DNA of 64,000 nucleotides from Peribacillus sp044761665 (GCF_044761665.1 NZ_JBIWCW010000003.1:124001-188000); one strand, 5' to 3'. Shown: positions 34,210 through 43,253, counted from the first letter of the stretch. Made by a program: numbers and translations. Notes: generated from the letters alone by a model not told the origin.

Positions 34210-34398
34210 TTATTCTTCTTTATCTATAACGCTAGATTTACAATCAATACAGGTTACTTCTTTATAATGCTTGAAGATAATCTTTCTAAGGTCTCTTCTG
34301 GATAACATGGCGAATACGTTATATCTCGTACCGCAAACACACGTATGTTTGTCTTTTACTATATGTCTCTCATCCGTTTTAATAGTAGGAAAAAGCAT
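34210..34398 (-). CDS. Small CxC/CxxC protein, copy A
   Basis: A 62-residue soluble protein with a C-V-C-G knuckle (about residues 20-23) and a C-x2-C pair (ITCIDCKSS region, written VTCIDC) 30 residues later, suggesting a zinc-ribbon-like fold. It is clearly paralogous to the product at 34622: both share HI-x-KDK, C-x-CG, R/K-DL-R/K-K, FK and E-x-TC-x2-C in the same order. GAGGG lies six bases before the ATG. Function unknown; a DNA-, RNA- or protein-binding role is possible. Confidence 0.68.
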   Translation of the reverse strand: MLFPTIKTDERHIVKDKHTCVCGTRYNVFAMLSRRDLRKIIFKHYKEVTCIDCKSSVIDKEE

Positions 34399-34621
34399 TT
34401 TAACCCTCTTTTAAGCTAATTTTAGGCGAAAAAAAAAGACAAGAATGAATAAATCTTGGCTATCCGTTTACCAATACAATGCTCGGTGTGATTGGTTCGT
34501 GGCTTTTCACCTTCAATAATCTTACCATAAAAAAGAGTTAAATCTATAAATATACAAAAAAACATGAAAATGTTTATAAAAATAGAAGGAGGAAGTACAG
34601 GCAATAAAAGCTATCCTGGAG

Positions 34622-34813
34622 TTAGTTTGGGACTTTATGTATGAACTGTTCTCGACAGGATTTACAGGTGATCTCGGGTAATGATTTGAATTTTACCTTT
34701 TTCAAATCTTTTTTCTCGAATATTCCTCGATAGTTATGAATAATTCCACATTCACAATAACGCTTATCCTTGATGATATGAACTTTTGCATAATATGTGA
34801 AGGTTGGATACAT
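34622..34813 (-). CDS. Small CxC/CxxC protein, copy B
   Basis: A 63-residue paralogue of the protein at 34210, with CECG near residue 20 and ITCKSCREQ near residue 50. Identity between the copies is about one third, concentrated on the Cys motifs and the KKDLKK helix, so the duplication is old. AAGAGGTG lies six bases before the ATG. The two genes are tandem on the minus strand, separated by about 220 bp that include a weak hairpin with a T-run (34430-34458). Confidence 0.68.
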   Translation of the reverse strand: MYPTFTYYAKVHIIKDKRYCECGIIHNYRGIFEKKDLKKVKFKSLPEITCKSCREQFIHKVPN

Positions 34814-35216
34814 GTTTACACCTCTTTTGTAGGTAAAATATACTGGGTATATTATACTACTTTATTTAGTCAGTGTAAAATAAGTAGGGAGTATATCATT
34901 TATATATATAGATGATGGATTGACCGGTGGATCTTCAACTACTAATACTCTGGGCGATGCTATGAATCAATATATTTTTTTCAGAGAGTTCAGGATATCT
35001 CACGGGGATGCCCTCTAAACCGAAAAAGACGACGTTGTGTCAACTAGGGTCATGAGTGGGTGTTTCTCGGATTGTTACTCGGGTTGAATTTAAAAACTTG
35101 TTTTTTAATGAATTTTCCAATGCTATACTAATTAAAAAAACTGATTTTTCAGAAATATAAAAATATTTTATATTAGTTTAGTAAATATCACTTTCATTTA
35201 AAGGGAGGTTTTTAAT
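34814..35216. other. Intergenic region upstream of the citrate transporter
   Basis: About 400 bp of AT-rich DNA with no convincing gene. A frame reading TGGSSTTNTLGDAMNQYIFF near 34930-35020 ends in a stop and lacks a site; it may be a relic. An extended -10 (TGCTATACT, 35121-35129) is a likely promoter for the transporter. No cre-like site was evident by eye. Confidence 0.4.
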
Positions 35217-36521
35217 ATGTTGTCAATTATTGGGTTTTGTATGATTTTAACATTTCTTTTCCTGGTCATTTCAAAGCGTCTTTCCGTGGTCGTCGCTTTC
35301 ATTTTTACTGGCATCCTTTTTGCTTTGATTGGTGGGTTTGCGTCGGAAATGGGTGACATGATGATGGCGGGGATTATGAAGGTAACGCCAACCGCCGTCA
35401 TGATTGTTTTTGCTATTTTATATTTTGGTTTAATGTTAGATGTTGGTTTATTTGAACCAATGATTTCCAAGATACTAAACCTTGTGAAAGGGGATCCTCT
35501 GAAGGTGGTGATGGCAACTGCTGTTATCACGATGTTAGTGGGATTAGATGGAGATGGTTCTTCTACCTTCATGATCACCGTTACAGCCATGTTGCCACTC
35601 TATATAAAATTAGGAATGAATAGACTTATATTGGCTTGTGTCGTTGCGTTAGGTGCAGGGGTCATGAATATTATCCCATGGGGTGGTCCGTTGGTGAGGG
35701 CGGCGGCCAGTCTGCAAGTTGAAGTATCAGACTTATTCATCCCGCTCATACCGGTTATGATCTCAGGACTGTTATGGACGTTGTTTTCCGCCTATATCCT
35801 TGGAAAGAAGGAAAGAGCAAGGTTGGGAATCAGTCAATTGCAGACTACCGTGCTTCCCGGATGGAAAGAACAAGCTGTTGCTGTTGAATCTACTAAGGGA
35901 ACAGCCAAGCTTTTTTGGTTTAATTGGTTATTGACGGTAGCACTCATGGTGTTTTTGGTGATGGAAGTGTTGCCTCTACAAATCTTATTCGCCTCAGCTT
36001 TTGCCATCGCTTTATTTATTAACTTTCCGAATCCAAAAGAGCAGCAGGAAAGGATTTTAAGTCATGCCAATAGTTTTGTGATGATATGTACACTCATTTT
36101 TGCAGCAGGAATTTTTACGGGGGTCTTCACTGAAACAAAAATGATGGATTCGATGGCATCTTCCATTGTAGCCGTTATACCAGAGTGGTTGGGTGCTCAT
36201 TTACCTGTTCTTGTAGCACTTACCAGCATTCCGATGGGGTTCATTTTTTCACCAGATGCTTATTACTTTGGGATCATTCCTATTATTAGTGAAACTGCAG
36301 CGAACTTCGGTATTGCTCCAGTGGAAATAGGGAGGGCTGCTTTATTAGGACATTCAACAACAGGCTTTCCTTTATCACCCTTGGTTCCAGCCACATTCAT
36401 ACTGATTGGGCTTGTTGGTGTTGACTTTGGTGATCATCAAAAGTTCTTATTCAAATGGGCGTGTGGGACAACGGTGGTTATGACGATTGTGGCCATCACT
36501 CTTGGTGTGATTCCATTATAA
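35217..36521 (+). CDS. CitMHS-family citrate:divalent-cation transporter
   Basis: A 434-residue membrane protein of 11-12 helices importing metal-citrate complexes with protons, related to B. subtilis CitM/CitH. Recognisable blocks are GGFASEMGDMMMAGIMKVTP, MLVGLDGDGSSTFMITV, NIIPWGGPLVRAA and, in the second half, FSPDAYYFGIIPII and GHSTTGFPLSPLVPA. GGGAGG precedes the ATG. In B. subtilis citM is controlled by the CitS/CitT system; no such pair lies beside this gene, which is monocistronic. Confidence 0.93.
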   Translation: MLSIIGFCMILTFLFLVISKRLSVVVAFIFTGILFALIGGFASEMGDMMMAGIMKVTPTAVMIVFAILYFGLMLDVGLFEPMISKILNLVKGDPLKVVMATAVITMLVGLDGDGSSTFMITVTAMLPLYIKLGMNRLILACVVALGAGVMNIIPWGGPLVRAAASLQVEVSDLFIPLIPVMISGLLWTLFSAYILGKKERARLGISQLQTTVLPGWKEQAVAVESTKGTAKLFWFNWLLTVALMVFLVMEVLPLQILFASAFAIALFINFPNPKEQQERILSHANSFVMICTLIFAAGIFTGVFTETKMMDSMASSIVAVIPEWLGAHLPVLVALTSIPMGFIFSPDAYYFGIIPIISETAANFGIAPVEIGRAALLGHSTTGFPLSPLVPATFILIGLVGVDFGDHQKFLFKWACGTTVVMTIVAITLGVIPL

Positions 36522-36691
36522 ATGTGCGTCTAATAAACTATGAAAAGAAATCTTTTACTGTGTTATTAGTAAGGGAGCACTATGCAGGCAAAATCTAAAT
36601 CCCTATTTATCCCTCTCTCTGTTTACACTTTCAAAATAGTGGAAATGATTAAGAAGACTATACATAATTAATGAGAGAGAGGGAACTGACG

Positions 36692-37324
36692 ATGAACTAT
36701 AAGCAAAAGCTGATGATGCCTATATGCGCTGCCTTTTTATTGTATGGATGCAATTCAGAGGATCATTCAACGGATACGGAAAAAAGCGCGGAAGATGCGA
36801 AACCAGTACAAGGAGTACAGACTGAAGTGGATCCTCAAGCGAAGGCGGAAGTCAAAGATGCCGAGGGTAAAACATTAGGTACTGTCAATTTTTCCGCGGA
36901 AGAGAGTTCGGTCTTGATCGAGGCGGTCCTAGAAGGTTTAGAACCAGGTTATCATGGCTTCCATGTGCATGAAAATGCTTCATGTGAAGCAGACGCAAAG
37001 GAAGGTCCTTTCACTACTGCGGGGGGCCACTTTAACCCAACGGACGAAAATCACGCCAAGCATGCTGGTGATATGCTTCCTCTGTTTGCTAAAGATGATG
37101 GAACGGCCAAATATACCGCCACCTTGGATAACATGACAGTGGAGCAACTGAAGCAAGAAGAGCTGTCTGTCGTCGTACACGCAAATCCTGACAACTTTGC
37201 CAATATCCCTGACCATTACGAAGCCGATGGTGAAAAGGGACCGAATGAAGGCACGTTGAAAACGGGGGATGCCGGTGATAGGCAAGCCTGCGGGATTGTT
37301 GTTAGTGTGGATGAAAATAAATAA
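36692..37324 (+). CDS. sodC: Cu/Zn superoxide dismutase lipoprotein
   Basis: Dismutates superoxide outside the membrane. The 210-residue protein has a lipoprotein signal with lipobox LLYGC, an acidic linker and a SodC domain. Metal residues are HGFHVHE (two Cu ligands), GGHFNP (bridging His), NHAKHAGDM (Zn His, His and Asp) and VVVHANP (Cu His). The active-site Arg is in GDAGDRQACG and the disulfide Cys pair is present. B. subtilis YojM lacks some copper ligands; here all can be placed, although the zinc loop is shorter than usual. The start at 36692 has GAGAGGG upstream. Confidence 0.92.
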   Translation: MNYKQKLMMPICAAFLLYGCNSEDHSTDTEKSAEDAKPVQGVQTEVDPQAKAEVKDAEGKTLGTVNFSAEESSVLIEAVLEGLEPGYHGFHVHENASCEADAKEGPFTTAGGHFNPTDENHAKHAGDMLPLFAKDDGTAKYTATLDNMTVEQLKQEELSVVVHANPDNFANIPDHYEADGEKGPNEGTLKTGDAGDRQACGIVVSVDENK

Positions 37325-37574
37325 GCGCATGAGCCTTTTCTACGGATGAATCGCTTTAATAGGGTTGGGTTCTAAAGAGGATGAAAAAGAAAGATAGAGT
37401 GGGGCGGCCAATTTGGTCGCCCTTTACTAGTAGTCAGCGATTATGGATGAATTCGACCATACAAACCGATGATTCTACCAAACGGCACACAGAAAATTAG
37501 AATATAGCTTCAAAAATAGTCTTAAAAAAAGGTTTTTTCTATTTTGATATAGAAGTAAGGAGGAGAGGGAAGAA

Positions 37575-37612
37575 GAAAAACCCGAACAGAGTCAATGGTC
37601 TCCTAATTCGGG
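37575..37612 (-). terminator. trhO terminator
   Basis: On the minus strand AACCCGAA and TTCGGGTT pair across a loop and lead into a T-rich run. Confidence 0.8.
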
Positions 37613-37623
37613 TTTGCAAGTTT

Positions 37624-38589
37624 TTATTCTGCTGTAGTGGTTTCTTTAATAAGTTGTAGTCGTTCTGACACTTCTTCTTCAGATAAGTTATGCTCGACCA
37701 CATAGCGGTTACGAGGATGGACCCGGCATTCGTGGGAACAGCTACGTAAATGCTTGTGCTCGTTTTCTTCACTGCAAAGGATCTTCTTGTTACACTCCGG
37801 GTTCGCGCAGTTTACATAGCGTTCACATGGTTCACCAGAGTATATATCCCGGCCGACAATGACATGTTCCTTTTGATTGATTGGAACGGCGATTCTTTGA
37901 TCGAATACATACATTTGCCCATCCCAAAGATCGCCTTGAACTTCAGGGTCTTTTCCGTACGTTGCGATGCCACCGTGAAGCTGGCTGACATCTTCAAAGC
38001 CTTCTTTGACAAGCCATCCAGAGAATTTCTCGCAACGGATTCCGCCTGTGCAGTACGTAAGGATTTTTTTACCTTCAAACATCTCTTTATTTTCGCGCAC
38101 CCAATCCGGAAGTTCGCGGAAATTCGTGATATCGGGCTTGATTGCGCCGCGGAAGTGACCTAAATCAAATTCATAGTCATTTCGCGCATCAAGTACGACT
38201 GTATTTTCATCTTGCATTTGCTCGTAAAATTCTTTTGGGCTTAAATAATTCCCTGTCGTCTGGTTTGGATCGATGTCATCTTCCAATCGAAGCGTAACCA
38301 GTTCATTTTTTGGACGGACATGCATTTTTTTGAAAGCATGGCCATCGGCTTCATCGATTTTATAGACCATATCGGCAAAGCGGGGATCGCTTTTCATCAT
38401 GTCCATGTATTTGTTTGTTTGTTCGATCGTACCTGAAACCGTACCATTAATTCCTTCTTGGGCAACTAGAATCCGGCCTTTCAGTTCAAGCTCTTTACAA
38501 GCCGCAAGATGTTCCGCGGCGAACTCCACGTGGTTCTCGATCGGTGTATAGAAGTAATACAGTAAGACTCTATATGGTTTTGTTTCCAT
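37624..38589 (-). CDS. trhO: tRNA uridine-34 hydroxylase (rhodanese family)
   Basis: Makes 5-hydroxyuridine at the wobble position of tRNAs. The 321-residue protein has an N-terminal UPF0176 domain (VLLYYFYTPIEN, GRILVAQEGINGT), a central rhodanese domain with catalytic Cys180 in LTYCTGGIRCEKF, and a C-terminal Cys-rich segment (CANPECNKKILC, CSHEC) likely to bind zinc. This matches TrhO/YceA, with the Gram-positive C-terminal extension. It is a lone gene. Confidence 0.95.
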   Translation of the reverse strand: METKPYRVLLYYFYTPIENHVEFAAEHLAACKELELKGRILVAQEGINGTVSGTIEQTNKYMDMMKSDPRFADMVYKIDEADGHAFKKMHVRPKNELVTLRLEDDIDPNQTTGNYLSPKEFYEQMQDENTVVLDARNDYEFDLGHFRGAIKPDITNFRELPDWVRENKEMFEGKKILTYCTGGIRCEKFSGWLVKEGFEDVSQLHGGIATYGKDPEVQGDLWDGQMYVFDQRIAVPINQKEHVIVGRDIYSGEPCERYVNCANPECNKKILCSEENEHKHLRSCSHECRVHPRNRYVVEHNLSEEEVSERLQLIKETTTAE

Positions 38590-38732
38590 TTTTTAATTAC
38601 CACCTATGTTTTATATTTGCAAGATATAAAGGGTGATCAGTTAAGACACTTTTTCTCTTACAGACAATCATTATACCAAGAAAATATAACTTTGATAAGT
38701 GAATGATGAAAAATGAAAGGGGACGCGTTAAA

Positions 38733-39755
38733 GTGCTTCAAAATTTAATGGAATATCCCATCATACAAGCTCCCATGGCTGGAGGGGCGTCCACACCGAA
38801 GCTTGCTGCTACGGTAAGTAATGCAGGAGGAATAGGATTTCTCGCAGCCGGTTATAAAACTGCAGGAGAAATGGTAAGTGAAATAGAAGAGACTCTTCGG
38901 TTGACGGATCGACCTTTTGGCGTGAATGTTTTTGTCCCAAGTAAAGAGGTTGTGGATGAAGCGGTATTATTAGCCTATCGTGAAAAAATACAAAAAGAGG
39001 CGCAGAGTGTCGGGGTTTTAATTGGGCAAGCCACTACCGATGATGATGACTGGGACAGTAAAATCACCGCCTTAAAGGAACTCCGGGTCGCCATAGTGAG
39101 TTTCACGTTCGGTTGTCCTGAATCACGCATAATCAAGGAACTCCAAGAAGCGGGTTCGCTTGTTGCCATATCGGTAACGAACCTTGATGAAGCAAAAATT
39201 GCGGTTGCAGCTGGAGCGGACATTCTTTGTGCACAAGGGATCGAGGCCGGAGGACATCGAGCAAGTTTTGAAAACCAGACAGAAGGTGATCAAGGCCTTA
39301 TAGAATTGATCAAGATGATAAAAAAAGAAAGTAACGTTCCGATGATTGCTGCAGGAGGATTGATGGAAGGAAAAGATATCACTGCAGTCCTTGCCGCCGG
39401 TGCAGTGGCGGCACAACTGGGCACCGCTTTTCTACGATGTCCGGAAAGTGGCGCCAGCCCTGCTCATAAGGCAGCTCTTCATGATTCCCGGTTCTCTAAA
39501 ACGGCGATTACCCGAGCTTTTAGCGGTCGCCGGGCAAGAGGGTTAGTGAATCGTTTTTTAGAGGAATATGACAGGGAAGCCCCGAACGCCTATCCTCATG
39601 TACATCACATGACGAAACAAATGCGGAAGGTGGCAGGGCAGAAAGAACAACCTGAATTGATGGCTCTTTGGGCAGGTCAAGGTCACAGGCGAAGTAGAGA
39701 GCTTCCTGCTTCGCAATTGATGGAAAAACTGGTTGAGGAAATGAAAAGCGAATGA
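38733..39755 (+). CDS. Nitronate monooxygenase (2-nitropropane dioxygenase family)
   Basis: An FMN-dependent TIM-barrel oxygenase of 340 residues that detoxifies alkyl nitronates. Motifs: PIIQAPMAGGASTP at the start, the catalytic-His-like region GIEAGGHRASF, PMIAAGGLMEGKDITAVLAA for FMN phosphate, and GAVAAQLGTAFLRCPES. The start is GTG at 38733 because AAAGGGGA lies nine bases upstream; an ATG at 38703 has no site. It overlaps the following acetyltransferase gene by the ATGA junction. Confidence 0.92.
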   Translation: MLQNLMEYPIIQAPMAGGASTPKLAATVSNAGGIGFLAAGYKTAGEMVSEIEETLRLTDRPFGVNVFVPSKEVVDEAVLLAYREKIQKEAQSVGVLIGQATTDDDDWDSKITALKELRVAIVSFTFGCPESRIIKELQEAGSLVAISVTNLDEAKIAVAAGADILCAQGIEAGGHRASFENQTEGDQGLIELIKMIKKESNVPMIAAGGLMEGKDITAVLAAGAVAAQLGTAFLRCPESGASPAHKAALHDSRFSKTAITRAFSGRRARGLVNRFLEEYDREAPNAYPHVHHMTKQMRKVAGQKEQPELMALWAGQGHRRSRELPASQLMEKLVEEMKSE

Positions 39756-40219
39756 AAATGGAGATGAGAAACTTATACCCAAATGAGGTACCGCCAATGG
39801 ATTTGCTGCTATTGGCAGATCCTTCAGAAGAGTTGGTGAAGGCCTATTTGGAAAGGGGAGCATGCATTGTCGCTGAACTGCACGGTCAGATAATAGGCGT
39901 GTATGTATTGCTGGAATTAACCGCTGAAGCAGTGGAGATCGTCAACGTTGCTGTTGCGGAACCATACCAAGGCAAAGGCCTAGGGAAACGATTGGTCAAT
40001 CATGCGATTGATCATGCTAGATCACAGGGGTATGTCACAATTGAAATCGGTACGGGTAATTCGGGAATAGGGCAACTTGCCCTTTATCAAAAATGTGGAT
40101 TTAGAATAACGACTATCGATCAAGATTTTTTCACGAGGAATTATCCGGAGGCCATATATGAAAATGGAATCCAGTGCCGAGACATGATTCGTTTATCGCA
40201 AACCATCGGGATAAAATAA
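39752..40219 (+). CDS. GNAT family N-acetyltransferase (YvbK-like)
   Basis: A 155-residue acetyltransferase. Motif A is AVAEPYQGKGLGKRLVNHAI (Q-x2-G-x-G loop) and motif B includes NSGIGQLALYQKCGF, with a C-terminal extension ending in QCRDMIRLSQ that is typical of the YvbK/AAC(6')-like group. Coupled by ATGA to the nitronate monooxygenase gene, so probably in one operon with it. Substrate unknown. Confidence 0.9.
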   Translation: MKMEMRNLYPNEVPPMDLLLLADPSEELVKAYLERGACIVAELHGQIIGVYVLLELTAEAVEIVNVAVAEPYQGKGLGKRLVNHAIDHARSQGYVTIEIGTGNSGIGQLALYQKCGFRITTIDQDFFTRNYPEAIYENGIQCRDMIRLSQTIGIK

Positions 40220-40262
40220 GTCAACCGTGATTCATCATATATTGGTTATAGGAGGAAATTCC

Positions 40263-40427
40263 ATGTTCTTTGGAGATGCGATTTATCTTTTATTTGCGTT
40301 CCTTATGCCCCTTTTTTTCGCTATTGTTGTGTTTATATTCATTCGGTCCACTAAAAAGCAGAATGAAACATTGATGAAAAGGGAGAAGAATCAGGGTGTA
40401 TTTCATAAAGATTCATCCGGAAAATAA
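40263..40427 (+). CDS. Small single-pass membrane protein
   Basis: A 54-residue protein: one membrane helix (LLFAFLMPLFFAIVVFIFI, about residues 8-27) followed by a basic cytoplasmic tail (STKKQNETLMKREK). The start at 40263 is seven bases after AGGAGG, better than the ATG at 40227. It lies 43 bp behind the acetyltransferase and ends just before a terminator, so it may be the third gene of that operon. Function unknown. Confidence 0.7.
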   Translation: MFFGDAIYLLFAFLMPLFFAIVVFIFIRSTKKQNETLMKREKNQGVFHKDSSGK

Positions 40428-40433
40428 TTGAGT

Positions 40434-40467
40434 GGAGAGTGTCCAAACGAGTGGGCACTCTCTTTAT
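40434..40467. terminator. Bidirectional terminator
   Basis: GAGAGTGTCC and GGGCACTCTC pair around a short loop, with TTTATT following, between convergent genes. Confidence 0.85.
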
Positions 40468-41046
40468 TCATCTTTCCAAAAATCCTTCCAACTTTTGCTT
40501 CACGGCCGGCCATTCTTCTTGAAGAATACTGTATACCATGGTGTTACGGACTCTACCATCTTTCAGTTTCCTATCTTTTCGTAACATCCCTTCTTCTATA
40601 GCCCCAAGCCTTACTATGGCCGCACGTGACTTACGGTTCAATTCATCCGTCCTGAATTCGACCCGATTCATATGCCAATTCTCAAAGGCATGCTGTAAAA
40701 GCAGGTATTTGCATTCGGTGTTGATGGCGGTTCTCCATTTGGAAGGGTGATACCAAGTCGATCCGATTTCCACTGTCTGATTGTCAAATTGGATATCCCT
40801 TAGGGAGGTGCTGCCAATGACTGAGTCAGTCAAAGAATCGATTACGACAAAGGGATAGTGTTGCTTCTTTTCCCTCGCTAGAATGCCTTCTTGTACAAAG
40901 TCTACAGCGTCTTGATGAGACAAAATCTTCGTGGCGCTCCATTCCCAGATTTCGGTGGGGAGAGAGGCTGTGTAGATCGGCTCGATATGTTTTTCCAACA
41001 TGGGTACCAGTGACACGTATTTCCCGGTCAATTCAATCGGCTTCAT
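40468..41046 (-). CDS. RimJ/RimL-type GNAT acetyltransferase
   Basis: A 192-residue acetyltransferase of the RimJ/L group. The signature pattern is GSTSLRDI, then VEIGSTWYHPSKWRTAINTECKYL and HMNRVEFRTDELNRKSRAAI, ending RVRNTMVYSIL. AGGAGG precedes the ATG. It is divergent from a MocR-type regulator across 106 bp filled with repeated CTGGTTC motifs, so it is a likely target of that regulator. Substrate unknown. Confidence 0.9.
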   Translation of the reverse strand: MKPIELTGKYVSLVPMLEKHIEPIYTASLPTEIWEWSATKILSHQDAVDFVQEGILAREKKQHYPFVVIDSLTDSVIGSTSLRDIQFDNQTVEIGSTWYHPSKWRTAINTECKYLLLQHAFENWHMNRVEFRTDELNRKSRAAIVRLGAIEEGMLRKDRKLKDGRVRNTMVYSILQEEWPAVKQKLEGFLER

Positions 41047-41088
41047 GCTTACTCCTCCTTATACTTGATATCTTGATTATAGAGAGTA

Positions 41089-41137
41089 TCTGGTTCTGCA
41101 ATAAGGACCAGAACTGGTATAATTTATGGAACCAGTA
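41089..41137. promoter_or_regulatory. Repeated operator motif and promoter in the acetyltransferase-mocR interval
   Basis: CTGGTTC, ACCAGAACTGGT (a palindrome) and GGAACCAG occur in succession, around a TATAAT box (41118-41123) for the regulator gene. MocR/GabR regulators bind paired direct or inverted half-sites of this kind. Confidence 0.55.
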
Positions 41138-41152
41138 TAAAGGGGGGATTCG

Positions 41153-42538
41153 GTGTTCGAAATCACTTTTCATCTTAAAAGAACAAAAAATGTACCGTTA
41201 TATGCTCAGCTATATGAATATTTCAAAGTGGAAATTCAGAATGGACAAATAAAGGCTGGAATGAAATTACCTTCTAAACGAAAATTAGCCGCTCACTTTG
41301 GTATTGGCTTGAATACAGTAGATACAGCCTATCAGCAGTTAATTGCGGAAGGGTATGTGGAAAGCCGTGTGAGAAAAGGATATTTTGTAGCGGATATCGA
41401 TCCCATTTTTCCCATTAAGGAGCAAGTAGGAAGGGTAGGAGAGACATCACAATGTGAAACGGCCATGATAGATTTCAATCATGGCAGCGTTGATGTGGAC
41501 TACTTCCCACATTCCGTATGGAAAAAGTGCCTGAATAAAACATTATATCTTCAGGAAAGAGAGTTGTTCATCAGTGGCGATCCCCAAGGGGAGCCCGGAC
41601 TTCGAGAAGAAATTGCAACTTACCTATTTCAGTCAAGAGGGGTTCGTTGTGTTCCCGATCAAATCGTTTTGGGGGCAGGGACACAGTATATGATTCACCT
41701 TCTACGGCTCCTTCTTGGTAAGGAGCGTGTATTTGGGCTGGAGGACCCCGGATTCCATCGGGTAAGGGAGGTATTGAAAGTGGAGGGAGCTGAAATGAGG
41801 TTCATTCCATGTGATGAGAACGGGTTGAGTGTGGAGTCCTTAAAGGAAAGCCATGCCGATATCGCCTACGTCACACCTTCCCATCAATTCCCTTTAGGGA
41901 TGATCATGCCCATTTCAAGAAGGGTGGAATTATTAAAATGGGCTAAGGAGTGCAATGGCTATATTATTGAAGATGACTATGATGGGGAATTCCGACATGA
42001 AGGTAGACCTATTCCGTCCTTGCAAGGCCTGGATGCATGTGGAAGGGTCATTTATTTAGGGACGTTCTCAAAATCGTTGATTCCTACGATTAGAGCAGGT
42101 TATATGGTCCTTCCCCCCGGGTTAACCAAGCTTTATCACGATAAATTGCAAGGATACAAACAGACCATTTCCAAAGTGGTTCAAGAAACGGTCTGTCTTT
42201 TTATGAAAGGTGGCCATTGGGAACGGCACCTGAATAGAATGAGAATACTGTACCGAAAAAAGAATCAGGTGTTACTTGCTGCCCTGGAAGAAACGTTCCC
42301 TGATGGCATTACCGTAATAGGTGAGAAGTCAGGATTGCATGTCCTACTGCAAGTTACCCTTAACAAATCTGAAACCGAACTCATTCAATCCGCTGCAAAA
42401 GTAGGGGTGAAAGTATATCCGACTTCGGTATATCATTCTAAAAAAATAAACAAACCAACTATCTTAATGGGATATGGAGGCTTATCCGAAATGGAAATCA
42501 AAGAAGGGATTTTCCTTTTGAAAAAAGCTTGGCTTTAG
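41153..42538 (+). CDS. MocR/GabR-family PLP-dependent transcriptional regulator
   Basis: A 461-residue fusion of an N-terminal GntR-type winged helix (PLYAQLYEYFKVEIQNGQIK, LPSKRKLAAHFGIGLNTVDT; residues about 12-80) and a class I aminotransferase domain. The PLP site includes the Asp in IEDDYDGEF and the Schiff-base Lys307 in GTFSKSLIP, so PLP binding is expected. The start is GTG after AAAGGGGGG. Such proteins sense amino compounds such as GABA or vitamin B6. The divergent acetyltransferase gene is the obvious candidate target. Confidence 0.93.
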   Translation: MFEITFHLKRTKNVPLYAQLYEYFKVEIQNGQIKAGMKLPSKRKLAAHFGIGLNTVDTAYQQLIAEGYVESRVRKGYFVADIDPIFPIKEQVGRVGETSQCETAMIDFNHGSVDVDYFPHSVWKKCLNKTLYLQERELFISGDPQGEPGLREEIATYLFQSRGVRCVPDQIVLGAGTQYMIHLLRLLLGKERVFGLEDPGFHRVREVLKVEGAEMRFIPCDENGLSVESLKESHADIAYVTPSHQFPLGMIMPISRRVELLKWAKECNGYIIEDDYDGEFRHEGRPIPSLQGLDACGRVIYLGTFSKSLIPTIRAGYMVLPPGLTKLYHDKLQGYKQTISKVVQETVCLFMKGGHWERHLNRMRILYRKKNQVLLAALEETFPDGITVIGEKSGLHVLLQVTLNKSETELIQSAAKVGVKVYPTSVYHSKKINKPTILMGYGGLSEMEIKEGIFLLKKAWL

Positions 42539-42546
42539 CTAAACAA

Positions 42547-42969
42547 TTAAGCTCTAATATTATTTAGAATCTTAAGCAATGTCTGGAAAAATAAGTCCTG
42601 CTCTTCCTCGGAAATGCCTTCTAAGGCTTTTCCTTCAATTTTATCCGCAATCTTCATGCATTTCATATGTACTTCTTTTCCTCTGGCTGTCAGTTCAATG
42701 CGTTTTTCCTCTTCATCTTTTCCAGGTACTTGCTTGATCAAATGATTCTCTTCCATACTGTTCACGGAACGGGTAATGATGACACTACCAACATCCAAGT
42801 AATTGGATATGTCATTGATGGTTGTATATCCGCAGTTCTTTAAATAATTCAAGATGGTCCATTGGTTATGGTAAATGTTAAGGCTAGTGATTTGTTCGTT
42901 CATATTTTTTACGATTGATCTAGATAATTGTAAATGTTGATGAAATAGCTGATTTTGTTTTGTTGTCAT
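42547..42969 (-). CDS. MarR family transcriptional regulator
   Basis: A 140-residue winged-helix regulator. The DNA-binding core reads YTTINDISNYLDVGSVIITR with the wing around EENHLIKQVPGKDEEEKRIE, which fits the MarR pattern D-x-R/K-x-x-x-x-x-LT. AAGGAG precedes the start. A perfect 7-bp inverted repeat lies across its leader (42984-43006), suggesting autoregulation. There is no obvious partner gene; the next genes are convergent or distant. Confidence 0.9.
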   Translation of the reverse strand: MTTKQNQLFHQHLQLSRSIVKNMNEQITSLNIYHNQWTILNYLKNCGYTTINDISNYLDVGSVIITRSVNSMEENHLIKQVPGKDEEEKRIELTARGKEVHMKCMKIADKIEGKALEGISEEEQDLFFQTLLKILNNIRA

Positions 42970-42983
42970 ATAATTTCTCCTTC

Positions 42984-43006
42984 ATAATGAGCGGCCACTT
43001 CATTAT
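42984..43006. promoter_or_regulatory. Probable MarR operator
   Basis: ATAATGA and TCATTAT form a perfect inverted repeat with a nine-base spacer, just upstream of the MarR gene's ribosome binding site. The rest of the 42970-43292 interval holds no gene I can support. Confidence 0.5.
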
Positions 43007-43253
43007 AATTTATAAATGGTAAAAGTCTATGATAAAGAAAAGTGCATACGGGTCATTTTACTCGCAAGAGATTTTATCTTCAAGACATGTAAGGTAGTAT
43101 CCTACCTATTCTTATACTTTGTGACTAATTGAACATAAATAAGTATCGGAAAGTGGATGGCACTTTGTATTATACGACAAACATGCGGGAATTTTAAGTG
43201 GTCTTTCAAAGCATGGGAAATTTTAATCAACTCTTTCGTGCATAAAATCAACC

